A DNA stretch of 26,614 bases from Chrysochromulina tobinii (lineage: Eukaryota > Haptophyta > Prymnesiales > Chrysochromulinaceae), in contig JWZX01002057.1 in assembly GCA_001275005.1 (NCBI GenBank), positions 1-26,614 on the forward strand, given 5' to 3'. Made by a program: the position numbers and the translations under genes. This document shows, one piece after another, positions 1-7,194 of this stretch; position 1 is the first letter of the stretch; each line of letters opens with the position of its first letter. The notes beneath the pieces are model-generated. The model worked only from the letters and a program-made list of their open reading frames with translations, was not told where the DNA came from and did no database searches.

Positions 1-163
1 ATAGATGTCCTTGCCGGCCGCCGGGTCGAAGGCGCTCGTAGGTGTGCGCTTCGCCCGTGCCCTCCAGCTTCGGCGGCGACGGCAGCGCACCGTTCTTGCT
101 TATCGGTCGACCGCGCTTTTTCTTGTGCTGGCGAGTGCGCGAGAAATATAAATAGAAAATCAT
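1..163 (-). CDS. Possible 5' part of a gene running off the left edge
   Basis: On the minus strand an ATG at 163 opens a frame with no stop to the window edge (about 54 codons). It contains a basic stretch HKKKRGRP that resembles an AT-hook or nuclear localisation signal. The sequence just before that stretch (TTTCTCGCGCACTCGCCAG on the minus strand) also looks like a pyrimidine-rich splice acceptor, so the coding part may begin as an internal exon at about position 135. No family is recognised. A second minus-strand frame is open at the very edge, so even the frame is uncertain. Confidence 0.22.
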   Translation of the reverse strand, partial: MIFYLYFSRTRQHKKKRGRPISKNGALPSPPKLEGTGEAHTYERLRPGGRQGHL

Positions 164-664
164 CGATTTGGAAGTTTCGAGTGTTCCTTCCCTTCAGGGC
201 TGATCGAGGGGCCGCTCAGGTCGTCACGCGCACCTGCCGAATCAAGTTTCCGCAGACACGTGCGAACACGCCCAGATGATTGCCAGTTTGCAGTTATCTG
301 GGTATTATCTGGCAGTATCTGGGATGTAACACCCAGCCCCAAAACTCAACCAGATATCTCCACGACCTGGCAGTTTTGAAACCCCCCCTGTTAATGGTCC
401 ACCCTTGCCTTGGCGCAACGGACATCACGGCCAAACATGCATCAAAAGCGATACGGCTGTACTGACAGTGACACTCTACACATGAGTCTCAATGACACAC
501 ATGCGACCACATGCAGAGTCAGACCAAAATGTGGTCAATGTGTATGCAAGAGACCAAATGCGAGCGCCATGCGGTGCCGGCCGAGCTGCATCCCCCACTG
601 CGAGGTGGAGCCAACAAGGCCGAGCTAGGGTGTAACACCGTCGCCGAGCCGTTCGGCGTGCCCC
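164..664. other. Intergenic region with a TATCTGG motif cluster
   Basis: This 501-bp gap separates the possible left-edge gene from the 3' end of the next minus-strand gene. I see no convincing coding frame. It holds three direct copies of TATCTGG (295-301, 306-312, 316-322) and one inverted copy CCAGATA (350-356). The part from about 470 to 590 is rich in CACATG/CATGCG words without clear periodicity. Confidence 0.5.
295..356. promoter_or_regulatory. Helically phased TATCTGG motif cluster
   Basis: TATCTGG starts at 295, 306 and 316, that is at steps of 11 and 10 bp, so all copies face the same side of the helix. An inverted CCAGATA follows at 350. It lies about 130-190 bp upstream of the possible ATG at 163 on the minus strand. 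A factor-binding role is inferred from spacing alone. Confidence 0.3.
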
Positions 665-2545
665 TTACTCGTATTCGTCATCCTCTCCCCGCACCTCTGC
701 AAGGGCGTCCAGGTATGGACGGCTGGGCGTGAGGTGATCGCGAATGAAGTGCACGGCCTCGCGCAGATGCAGCATGGCCTGCGGCATCATCGGGAAGTAA
801 GTGTGCCAGCCGTGGAGCACCTGGTCGAACTCAACGTACTGTGCATCCGTGCCCGCGCGCTTGGCGAGCTCGCAAAACGTGATCGCGTCGTCAAGAAGCA
901 GCTCGTTCTTGTCGACATGGATGAGCGTCGGCGGGAAGGCAAAGAGGGGCGTGTCTGTGCCCTCGCTCGGCTTTCGCAGCGGCGAGCACATCGGGTCCGA
1001 CGGATCACACGCACTCGCCAGGTACGCCTTGGCAATCCCTAGCATCCTGTCCTTGCGCATCATCAAGTCGTACGGCTCATTGATCATGAAGGAGCCTCCA
1101 GAACAGCTCAGGTCGAGCCACGGCGATGACATGAAGATGCAGCAGGGCAACGGTTCGCCCGCGTTCAGGCGTGCTTGGATCAGCAGCGCAGCGAGGTTGC
1201 CACCCGAGGACTCGGCGAACACGCCGAGCTTGGACGGCGGCGGAGCGGCGCGCGTCGGGTCGATGCCATACGTGGCGAGGTAGCCGTAGGCAGCCTGGAG
1301 ATCCTCGAGCGCAGCTGGGAAGGGATGCTCGGGCGCGAGGCGCATGACGGGCGTGGCGACCGGCACGTTGAGCTCATCGCACAGCTTAGAGGCCAGGTGC
1401 TGGCACGTGCGCGGTGAGCCACTCATGAAGAGGCCGCCGTGAACGAGTACCAGGATCTCGTCCACTTTCGAGGGCGGTGCGCAGCGCGCCGACGTCGTCA
1501 CGTTGATCACGATGCCGCTCGCTTCGAGCATCGTGACGCGCACGTCGGCGGGCGGCTCGTACTCGCCCTCCATCAGCAGCTCCTTCTGCTCGCGCAGCTC
1601 GCGCAGGGAGCCGATCTTGGTCCTTTGCGACGCGAGCTTGTCCAGCACCCGCAGCACCGACGCATCGTTCGACGAGCGTCGCGCCTGCTCAGAGGGCCTC
1701 CGCTCGACCTTCGCTGGGCGAGCCGTCTGCGGCCGCGGCGGCCGGGCGGCGATGGGTGGGTCGCTCGCCGCGCCGCCGACCGGCACGAGCGCCGCGCCGG
1801 AGGAGGAGCCCGCCGACGAGCCGCTACACTTGTACGTACCCAGCAGGCGCGGTCTCTCAAGTGTCGCAGCCGCCGAGTGCGGCCGTGCGCGCGCAACGCC
1901 CTTGGCAGCCGAGAACAAGGTCGGCGGGGGCGGCCGCCCACCACCGTCGAGCGGTCGGTTTGCGATCGCCCGGTTGATCAGCCAGCGCTCGCGTTCCTTG
2001 GCATCTTGTAGCTGCTTCCGCCGGTCGTAAGTGGGCTTGCATTGCTGGATGCGCTTGACGAGCTTGTGGTTCTCCATGACGATCTCCGTCTGTTGCAGCA
2101 CGCGCTGCCCGAAATTGAGCGAACCGGCCTCGATGGCCGCGCCAAACGTCGTCGTGTTCGCCGGCACGCAGTGGTCGATCACTGGTACCTGCGTTGCCGT
2201 CAGCCTCACCGCGTTCCCCCACTCGCGCGTGCCCTGCGTCGGGTCCTGCGAGCGCTCGAGGATTTTGGAGAGCTTCTCGAGCAGCTTGAAGTTCTCGTTC
2301 TCAATGTCGTGCGCACGCTCGTCGTCGAGCTGCGCGCGCTTCAGGTTCGCGACTATGTGCGGGTACGTCGGCCGTTTGTTGGACCACGAGCCATTCTGTA
2401 TCCGGCCCCACTTGTTGTCGATGGCCGCCCTCATCGTAGCGATGGCCTCACGGTGGCGCCGCTGCGCCGCCAGCGCATCCCGCTTGTACACCTCCTGGCT
2501 CGCCTTGGGGATTTCGGTGTTCTTCCTGGAAGGCACGAAGGCCAT
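665..2545 (-). CDS. CFAP97-like domain fused to HSL-family alpha/beta hydrolase
   Basis: 626 aa from the ATG at 2545; the frame stays open 7 codons further upstream but without an ATG. The N-terminal ~195 residues resemble the CFAP97/Hemingway domain of ciliary proteins: an ENxxLLxKLxxI helix, then ENHKLVKRIQ followed by KPTYDRRKQLQ. A low-complexity, proline- and serine-rich linker follows (about 200-300). From about 330 to the end is a hormone-sensitive-lipase type hydrolase: oxyanion motif HGG (369-371), nucleophile elbow AESSGG (Ser446, with Ala replacing the usual first Gly), acid region VDKNELLLDD and catalytic His in VLHGWH (~578). The family cleaves short-chain or lipid esters; the substrate here is unknown. 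The CFAP97 part suggests location in the flagellum (inference). The frame is uninterrupted across the fusion. It is divergent from the UBX gene. Confidence 0.85.
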   Translation of the reverse strand: MAFVPSRKNTEIPKASQEVYKRDALAAQRRHREAIATMRAAIDNKWGRIQNGSWSNKRPTYPHIVANLKRAQLDDERAHDIENENFKLLEKLSKILERSQDPTQGTREWGNAVRLTATQVPVIDHCVPANTTTFGAAIEAGSLNFGQRVLQQTEIVMENHKLVKRIQQCKPTYDRRKQLQDAKERERWLINRAIANRPLDGGGRPPPPTLFSAAKGVARARPHSAAATLERPRLLGTYKCSGSSAGSSSGAALVPVGGAASDPPIAARPPRPQTARPAKVERRPSEQARRSSNDASVLRVLDKLASQRTKIGSLRELREQKELLMEGEYEPPADVRVTMLEASGIVINVTTSARCAPPSKVDEILVLVHGGLFMSGSPRTCQHLASKLCDELNVPVATPVMRLAPEHPFPAALEDLQAAYGYLATYGIDPTRAAPPPSKLGVFAESSGGNLAALLIQARLNAGEPLPCCIFMSSPWLDLSCSGGSFMINEPYDLMMRKDRMLGIAKAYLASACDPSDPMCSPLRKPSEGTDTPLFAFPPTLIHVDKNELLLDDAITFCELAKRAGTDAQYVEFDQVLHGWHTYFPMMPQAMLHLREAVHFIRDHLTPSRPYLDALAEVRGEDDEYE

Positions 2546-2760
2546 GTTGCAGCCGCGAAGAACCAACCGCTCACCCTCTTCACCTGTCGCATGTTTGCGA
2601 CGAAACTGTACGTCGGCAAGTCAAGTCGATTCTCGTCAAGTAAACGTACGTGTGGCTGGAGGACGCCGCCACAACTCTGGGCTTTCCACAGCAAAAGGTC
2701 ATTTCATTCGTGAGAAATCCGTGAGGAGTCCCTAAAACTCTGCCATCGCACCGCCGCGAG
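2546..2760. promoter_or_regulatory. Shared divergent promoter region with (ACTTG) element
   Basis: These 215 bp lie between the ATGs of the hydrolase fusion (-) and the UBX gene (+). On the minus strand, CGACTTGACTTGC (2616-2628) lies about 70 bp upstream of the hydrolase ATG, with a further CTTGACG (2634-2640). The same pentamer repeat stands upstream of two other genes in this window. No TATA box is obvious for either gene. Confidence 0.5.
2616..2640 (-). promoter_or_regulatory. (ACTTG)n element upstream of the CFAP97-hydrolase gene
   Basis: On the minus strand CTTGACG is followed, after a short spacer, by CGACTTGACTTGC. It is the shortest of the three arrays, about 70 bp before the ATG at 2545. 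Confidence 0.55.
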
Positions 2761-4155
2761 ATGGACCCAGAAAAAGCCGAAAAGGTATCGACCTTCCAAT
2801 CGGTTGCGGGGTGCGACGCCGATTTCGCGACGTCCTTCCTCGAGGCGAGTGCTTGGAACATCGATCTTGCCTTGTCAAACTTTTTTGGTGGCGGAGGTGG
2901 CGACGTGCCGATGCCTGCGGCAAGTGGGAGCAGGGTCGGCGCTGACGGCACCGGCAGCGCAGGCGGTATGACCAACCCGGCGGCGGCGGACCTATCGCAA
3001 TTCGGTGGCTACGCCGACTTTCAGATGGACGAGCCTCGCGCCGCCATGCCGCAGTTCCGCGATACACTCATCAGTGTGGACCCTGCGGAGCGCATGCCCC
3101 AGCGGCAGACGTCGGTCGCGAGCAACCACCCGCTCGAGGCGTTCCGCGACTTTCGGAAGGAGGGCGCGGGTGGCGCGTCCGGCTCCGCCGCCGCCCAGGA
3201 GCCCGAGGTCTTCGGGCTCTCAAAGCGGCCCAAGAACCTGGCGGAGATTTACAAGGCGCCCACCGAGCTGTGCTTCCTCGGCTCCTTCGAGGAGCTGCGC
3301 GCGGCCGGGCGCGCGCATCAGCGCTGGCTCCTGGTCAATATCCAGTCGCCCACCGAGTTCGCCTCGCAGCAGCTGAACGCGGACACGTGGCACGACGAGA
3401 CGTTGCAGGCCGTCATCAAGGCTTCCTTCCTGTTCTGGCAGCAGTACTACGACAGCCCCGACGGTCAGAAGTTCTGCCGCTTCTACCATCCGTCGACAAT
3501 ACCTGGAACGGGACTTCCGCTCATCGGCATTATCGACCCGATCACCGGCCAGCTGGTCAAGACGTGGACCGGCTTCAAGGACGCGGAGCGCCTCATGGAC
3601 AAACTCATGGACCTCGCCGACTCGCCACCGATCGATCCCGAGGCCATGATCGCTGAGGCGCTCGCGCGCGAGCACGCGGGCGCCGCTGTGCCCTCGCCCC
3701 TGCGCTCTGCCGCAGCGGTGGGTTCATACCGGTCTCTCGGCGGTGATCTCGGCGGCGTCTCGGCGGGCGATGAAGAACTTGCAGCAGCCATAGCGGCGTC
3801 TCTCGAGGGGAGCCATGCCCCCGGCGGCATGGCGAGCGCGTCGCCGCCGCCCGCGGCCCCTCCCCAACCCACCGACGCTGAGATCGACGCCATATGGGGC
3901 GAGGCGGCCGACGAGCGCGCAGACGGCATGCAGATGCGCGTCAGGTTGGCGAATGGAGCCACCATCACGCGCCGTTTCGGGCCATCCCAGACGCTGCGCG
4001 AGGTGCTCGTGGCCATCCATGTGTCGGGCCATCGGCTCGACCCTAGCAAGACGTACGGCCTCTCCATGATCGGCTCCGCGCCCTTCACCGGCGACGACTG
4101 CACGCTCGCGAGCCTCGGAGTCACGTCCGGCGCGTACAGCCTCACCGAGTGCTGA
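2761..4155 (+). CDS. UBXN7: UBA-UAS-UIM-UBX protein, UBXN7/Ubx5-like p97 cofactor
   Basis: 464 aa in one exon. The family links the segregase p97/CDC48 to ubiquitylated clients and cullin-RING ligases in nucleus and cytosol. The complete family architecture is present: UBA-like (8-43, ending LALSNFF), thioredoxin-like UAS domain (about 155-285, with WLLVNIQ and FLFWQQYYDS), a ubiquitin-interacting motif DEELAAAIAASLEGS (~337-351) and a C-terminal UBX domain (389-463). The UBX loop that normally carries the p97-binding Phe-Pro-Arg reads PFTG (441-444), so p97 contact may be altered. The ATG at 2761 is the first in frame and directly precedes the UBA domain. Assignment to UBXN7 rather than another UAS-UBX protein (UBXN8/FAF types) rests on UBA, UAS and UIM occurring together. 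Confidence 0.92.
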   Translation: MDPEKAEKVSTFQSVAGCDADFATSFLEASAWNIDLALSNFFGGGGGDVPMPAASGSRVGADGTGSAGGMTNPAAADLSQFGGYADFQMDEPRAAMPQFRDTLISVDPAERMPQRQTSVASNHPLEAFRDFRKEGAGGASGSAAAQEPEVFGLSKRPKNLAEIYKAPTELCFLGSFEELRAAGRAHQRWLLVNIQSPTEFASQQLNADTWHDETLQAVIKASFLFWQQYYDSPDGQKFCRFYHPSTIPGTGLPLIGIIDPITGQLVKTWTGFKDAERLMDKLMDLADSPPIDPEAMIAEALAREHAGAAVPSPLRSAAAVGSYRSLGGDLGGVSAGDEELAAAIAASLEGSHAPGGMASASPPPAAPPQPTDAEIDAIWGEAADERADGMQMRVRLANGATITRRFGPSQTLREVLVAIHVSGHRLDPSKTYGLSMIGSAPFTGDDCTLASLGVTSGAYSLTEC

Positions 4156-4534
4156 TCTGCTGAGAGGCCACGGCGAGTCGAAAGGTTGGACAGGACGAGG
4201 GCATGCGACCGCGCGGCGAGCGCAGCACCGCAGGGCAGGATGAAGTACCGAGCCACAGCAACACACGCATTGCCAGCGCGCAGCGCGGTTGCGGCGCTCT
4301 CGGTGTTACGAGGACCGCCAAACCGCACGCTCGCGTGTAAAGTCGTGTGGTATCCGGAGTCATCAGCGTTACGTCAGCGTGTGCTGCGAGGGCGTGTGTG
4401 TGTTTGAGGCTATTTTTGAGGCATCATGTGAAAGAGGAGATACTTCAAACACTGTACGACTGAGGAGCTTTTACTTCCGTCGCAACTACACATGAGCTAG
4501 ATGAGATCACACCGCAGCAAACCTTGCGCGTTGC
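4156..4534. other. Convergent intergenic region, nothing recognised
   Basis: These 379 bp lie between the 3' ends of the UBX gene (+) and the small membrane protein gene (-). They presumably hold both 3' untranslated regions. No coding frame with family similarity, repeat or RNA gene was seen. Confidence 0.6.
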
Positions 4535-4696
4535 TTAAGCCTTGGACTTGACGACGGCCTTGCCCAGGAAGAAGAGGCCCGTGCCCGTGACCATCCACTG
4601 CATGATGTTGCCAGCGTTCTCCAGGAGAATGGAGTTCTTGCCAGTCGTGGCCTCGGCGAGCTGGGGCAGCATGGCCTTTGCAATGGTGCCGAACAT
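4535..4696 (-). CDS. Small single-pass membrane protein (53 aa), unidentified
   Basis: An ATG at 4696 opens a 53-codon frame ending in TAA at 4535-4537. The product starts MFGTIAKAMLPQLAEATTGK, has a hydrophobic segment around residues 31-48 (IMQWMVTGTGLFFLGKAVV) and ends in the basic tail KSKA. This resembles small tail-anchored or organelle membrane subunits, but no family is recognised. The frame remains open upstream for about 40 codons without an ATG, so an upstream exon is possible. A longer overlapping frame (4507-4812) is arginine/serine-rich and lacks such features. It lies 167 bp downstream of the C69 peptidase gene on the same strand and probably has its own promoter there. Confidence 0.55.
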   Translation of the reverse strand: MFGTIAKAMLPQLAEATTGKNSILLENAGNIMQWMVTGTGLFFLGKAVVKSKA

Positions 4697-4863
4697 TTCG
4701 AGAGATGCAAAAATGTGGATTCGATCGCAGACCCGAGACCGCGCGACGTCGTACTCGGCGAGTAAACTCGGAAGTTGCCGCGTGAATTCCTCAACTTTTC
4801 CTCAGCATACATGGCTTTTTGTTCACGAAGAGCAGTTTACTCTCGCGCGGCGCGCGCGGGATC

Positions 4864-7014
4864 TCAGGATGCAAAAGCCACGTAGACGCTCTCCTCCCCG
4901 CCAAGAGCGACTGCGTCGCGCTCGGCTGCGCGCCCTTCAAAACGGACACCGATGGCGGCAGCCGTGGCGACGAGGACGAGGGTGGTGAGCGCACTTGTCG
5001 CTAGAACGACGCTGACTATGCTGGGGGATGACTCAGCCGCGGCCGGCTCAGCCGCAGCTTTTGCCGACGCCAACGAAGACCACCTCGGCAGGGGCGCCGC
5101 CGCGACGCGTGTAGCCGCCAAGCTTTGGAGCTGAATATCTTCCAAGAGCTGGAGCCTCTCTGTGTTCGCGGCGACCGACGGTCCGCCAGGCCCGACTAGC
5201 GGAGGTTCGGCGCCACCGTCCCAACCGCCCGGCGGTGGGTACCGCACGCCGTCGCCGTAGCCGACTCGAGCGAGCCAGTCGGAGGGGTACGAGAGATCGA
5301 CAGACCTTGGGCTCACGCCATCCGCGCCCAGGCTCGTGAGGCCCCCATCCGCATATTTGACCATCAGCTCGTCCGCAAGGCGCCACGCGGCCGCCAGCAC
5401 GCGTGCCGCGTGCGCGTCGAGAGCCTGCTTAGGCATGGGCTCAATGCCACTCCGGATCGACTCGACAAGGTGCGCTGCGCGCCGCTCCCAGTGCGCGGAC
5501 GCGTTCTGTATGTCGACGATCATCTCCGAGTACCTGAGCTGCGCGAGATTTTGTACGTACCTGTGCGCCCAGTAGGCTGAGCTGCGGTCGAGCTTGGCGG
5601 GATTTCCCACAGTGTACGACCGTGGCGGTTCGCCCGCCGTCACGATGAGAGGCACAAAGATGGTCTTTGACGAATCGGCAGGTCCCAGCCACACGGTGCC
5701 GCGGTGGGGCTCGGAGAGCCCCGCATTCGCCTGAACGACCCAGGTCATCGCTGAACGGTAGATTGCCACGGAACGGGGCCATGCGCCATGTGGGTCACTC
5801 GTGCCGTACCGATCGGGCGTTCCAAAGGGGCCGGCGGCGAGACCCTTGCTCAAGTCGTACGGCGTCCCCTCGTAGTGCGAGCGGTGTGCCGCAAACCAAT
5901 CATGCACGTCGAGGCGTTCGGAGGTCAGCAGCGGCACTGAGAAGGGATAGGGCCGGTCTTGCTTCAGCGAGCCGTACTCTGCAGGCAGCATCAAAGACGG
6001 CTTCATCCGCCGATAGCCATCCCAAACGCGTCGCCCCGAATAGTACTTGGCCCCATACTCGCCCGCGCTGTACGTCTTTGTAAAGTCGAGCAGACCGTCG
6101 GCGGACGACCAGAGCCCATACTGGCGTGCCACCGCGTGCACGCTCTTCGACATAAGGAAGTGGCGCGTGTCGTCAGGGTCGACCTCTCGAATGGAGAACA
6201 TGTTGGCGACAACGGCGACATGGTCGTCCGGAACCCGCTGTGCCACCCATATCGCGCCCTTGCCTGTTGGATCCGACAGGATGTGGAAGACCCACGCCTC
6301 CGTGGTGTCGCCCACCATCAGCACCTCTCCCGCCCCGCCGTCAGCACCGAAGAAGCCGTGCTGCTCGGCAAGGCCACCCATGAGCTCGATCGCCTCACGC
6401 GCGCTGCACGCGCGCTCCGAGGCCACGCGTGTGAGCTCGTTCACGCAGAAGAGCGCCGTGCCGTTAGGATTGCCGAGAGCGACCGCTGGGAAGGTCGCCG
6501 AAGCCGTCGACTCGCCAAACATGAGGCTGCACTCATTCTGTATGGCGTAGTTTCCATCGTCTGCGACGTGCGCGAATCGAGTGTGTGATTTCATGGTTGG
6601 GGGGTGCGCGGCGGCGTGGCGGCGCGGCGGCGCGGCGGCGCAGCGAAGTTCGGTCAGAGCGAGGGACTCACAGTACGCATATGTATGAGCCACCTGAGGG
6701 ATGAAACCAATCGGTGACGTTGGCTCCTGCCCCGGGAGCACGCGGTATGTCGAGCCGCGCGCGTCACCCACGAAGCGTGGCCAGTCTTCTATGTCTGGCC
6801 AAATGGGACGCATCGAGCCGGGAGCGTGGTCCATTGCCTTGACATAAGTAATGCGTGGGTCACTCTGGCCACCGCCATCATCACTGTGGGAGACCATAAC
6901 GCTTCCATCCTTGGTAGCGAGCCTTCCTGCGGCGTACGAGGTGCATGCTTGGCTACTCCGAATCGACGCGCAGGCCAGCGTGCAGAGGAGGCATCTACGG
7001 CCAGCGCAGCTCAT
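4864..7014 (-). CDS. Peptidase family C69 (dipeptidase), membrane-anchored, one intron
   Basis: The frame runs 716 codons, but removing an intron (6561-6671, minus strand) gives a 679-aa product. Family C69 enzymes are N-terminal-nucleophile hydrolases that cleave dipeptides or related amides. Here a short hydrophobic leader (MSCAGRRCLLCTLACA) precedes Cys24 in QACTSYAAG, the expected nucleophile after processing. The family hallmark restored by splicing is HTYAY followed by YDGNYAIQNECSLMFGEST. The C-terminal region has a clear hydrophobic span (about 628-655 after splicing) and a short tail, suggesting a type I membrane protein facing the lumen or outside. Length is greater than the bacterial enzymes (about 470-560 aa), mostly through this anchor. 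The gene is tandem with the SFI1-like gene upstream, 180 bp away. Confidence 0.88.
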   Translation of the reverse strand: MSCAGRRCLLCTLACASIRSSQACTSYAAGRLATKDGSVMVSHSDDGGGQSDPRITYVKAMDHAPGSMRPIWPDIEDWPRFVGDARGSTYRVLPGQEPTSPIGFIPQVAHTYAYCESLALTELRCAAAPPRRHAAAHPPTMKSHTRFAHVADDGNYAIQNECSLMFGESTASATFPAVALGNPNGTALFCVNELTRVASERACSAREAIELMGGLAEQHGFFGADGGAGEVLMVGDTTEAWVFHILSDPTGKGAIWVAQRVPDDHVAVVANMFSIREVDPDDTRHFLMSKSVHAVARQYGLWSSADGLLDFTKTYSAGEYGAKYYSGRRVWDGYRRMKPSLMLPAEYGSLKQDRPYPFSVPLLTSERLDVHDWFAAHRSHYEGTPYDLSKGLAAGPFGTPDRYGTSDPHGAWPRSVAIYRSAMTWVVQANAGLSEPHRGTVWLGPADSSKTIFVPLIVTAGEPPRSYTVGNPAKLDRSSAYWAHRYVQNLAQLRYSEMIVDIQNASAHWERRAAHLVESIRSGIEPMPKQALDAHAARVLAAAWRLADELMVKYADGGLTSLGADGVSPRSVDLSYPSDWLARVGYGDGVRYPPPGGWDGGAEPPLVGPGGPSVAANTERLQLLEDIQLQSLAATRVAAAPLPRWSSLASAKAAAEPAAAESSPSIVSVVLATSALTTLVLVATAAAIGVRFEGRAAERDAVALGGEESVYVAFAS
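6561..6671 (-). other. Spliceosomal intron (111 bp, in frame) in the C69 peptidase gene
   Basis: On the minus strand the donor is TACT|GTGAGTCC and the acceptor GTCGCAG|ACGATGG. The 111-bp segment is a multiple of three and has no stop, so it stays open if unspliced and would add 37 residues rich in Ala, Pro and Arg. Removal joins Tyr-Ala-Tyr to Tyr-Asp-Gly-Asn-Tyr across one split codon and restores the block conserved in C69 enzymes. The pyrimidine tract is weak. Confidence 0.8.
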
Positions 7015-7194
7015 CTTGCGAATTCACCGAGGCAAAGGAGACCGCGCGTGTGCTTCCTGCACCCCCCTCATGGCCTCAACTCAAAAGTTTCGTCGAAGTC
7101 CGCACTGTACGTAAAGAATTGGAGGTGCACAGGACGCACGGGCGCACACGGGCACACCGGATCACACAGACGAATAAGTGTCCCGGCACCAAAC

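Noticed and set aside
3483-4328. 281-codon minus-strand frame under the UBX gene
   Set aside because: Antisense shadow of a well-identified protein gene; Ser/Arg-rich and without motifs.
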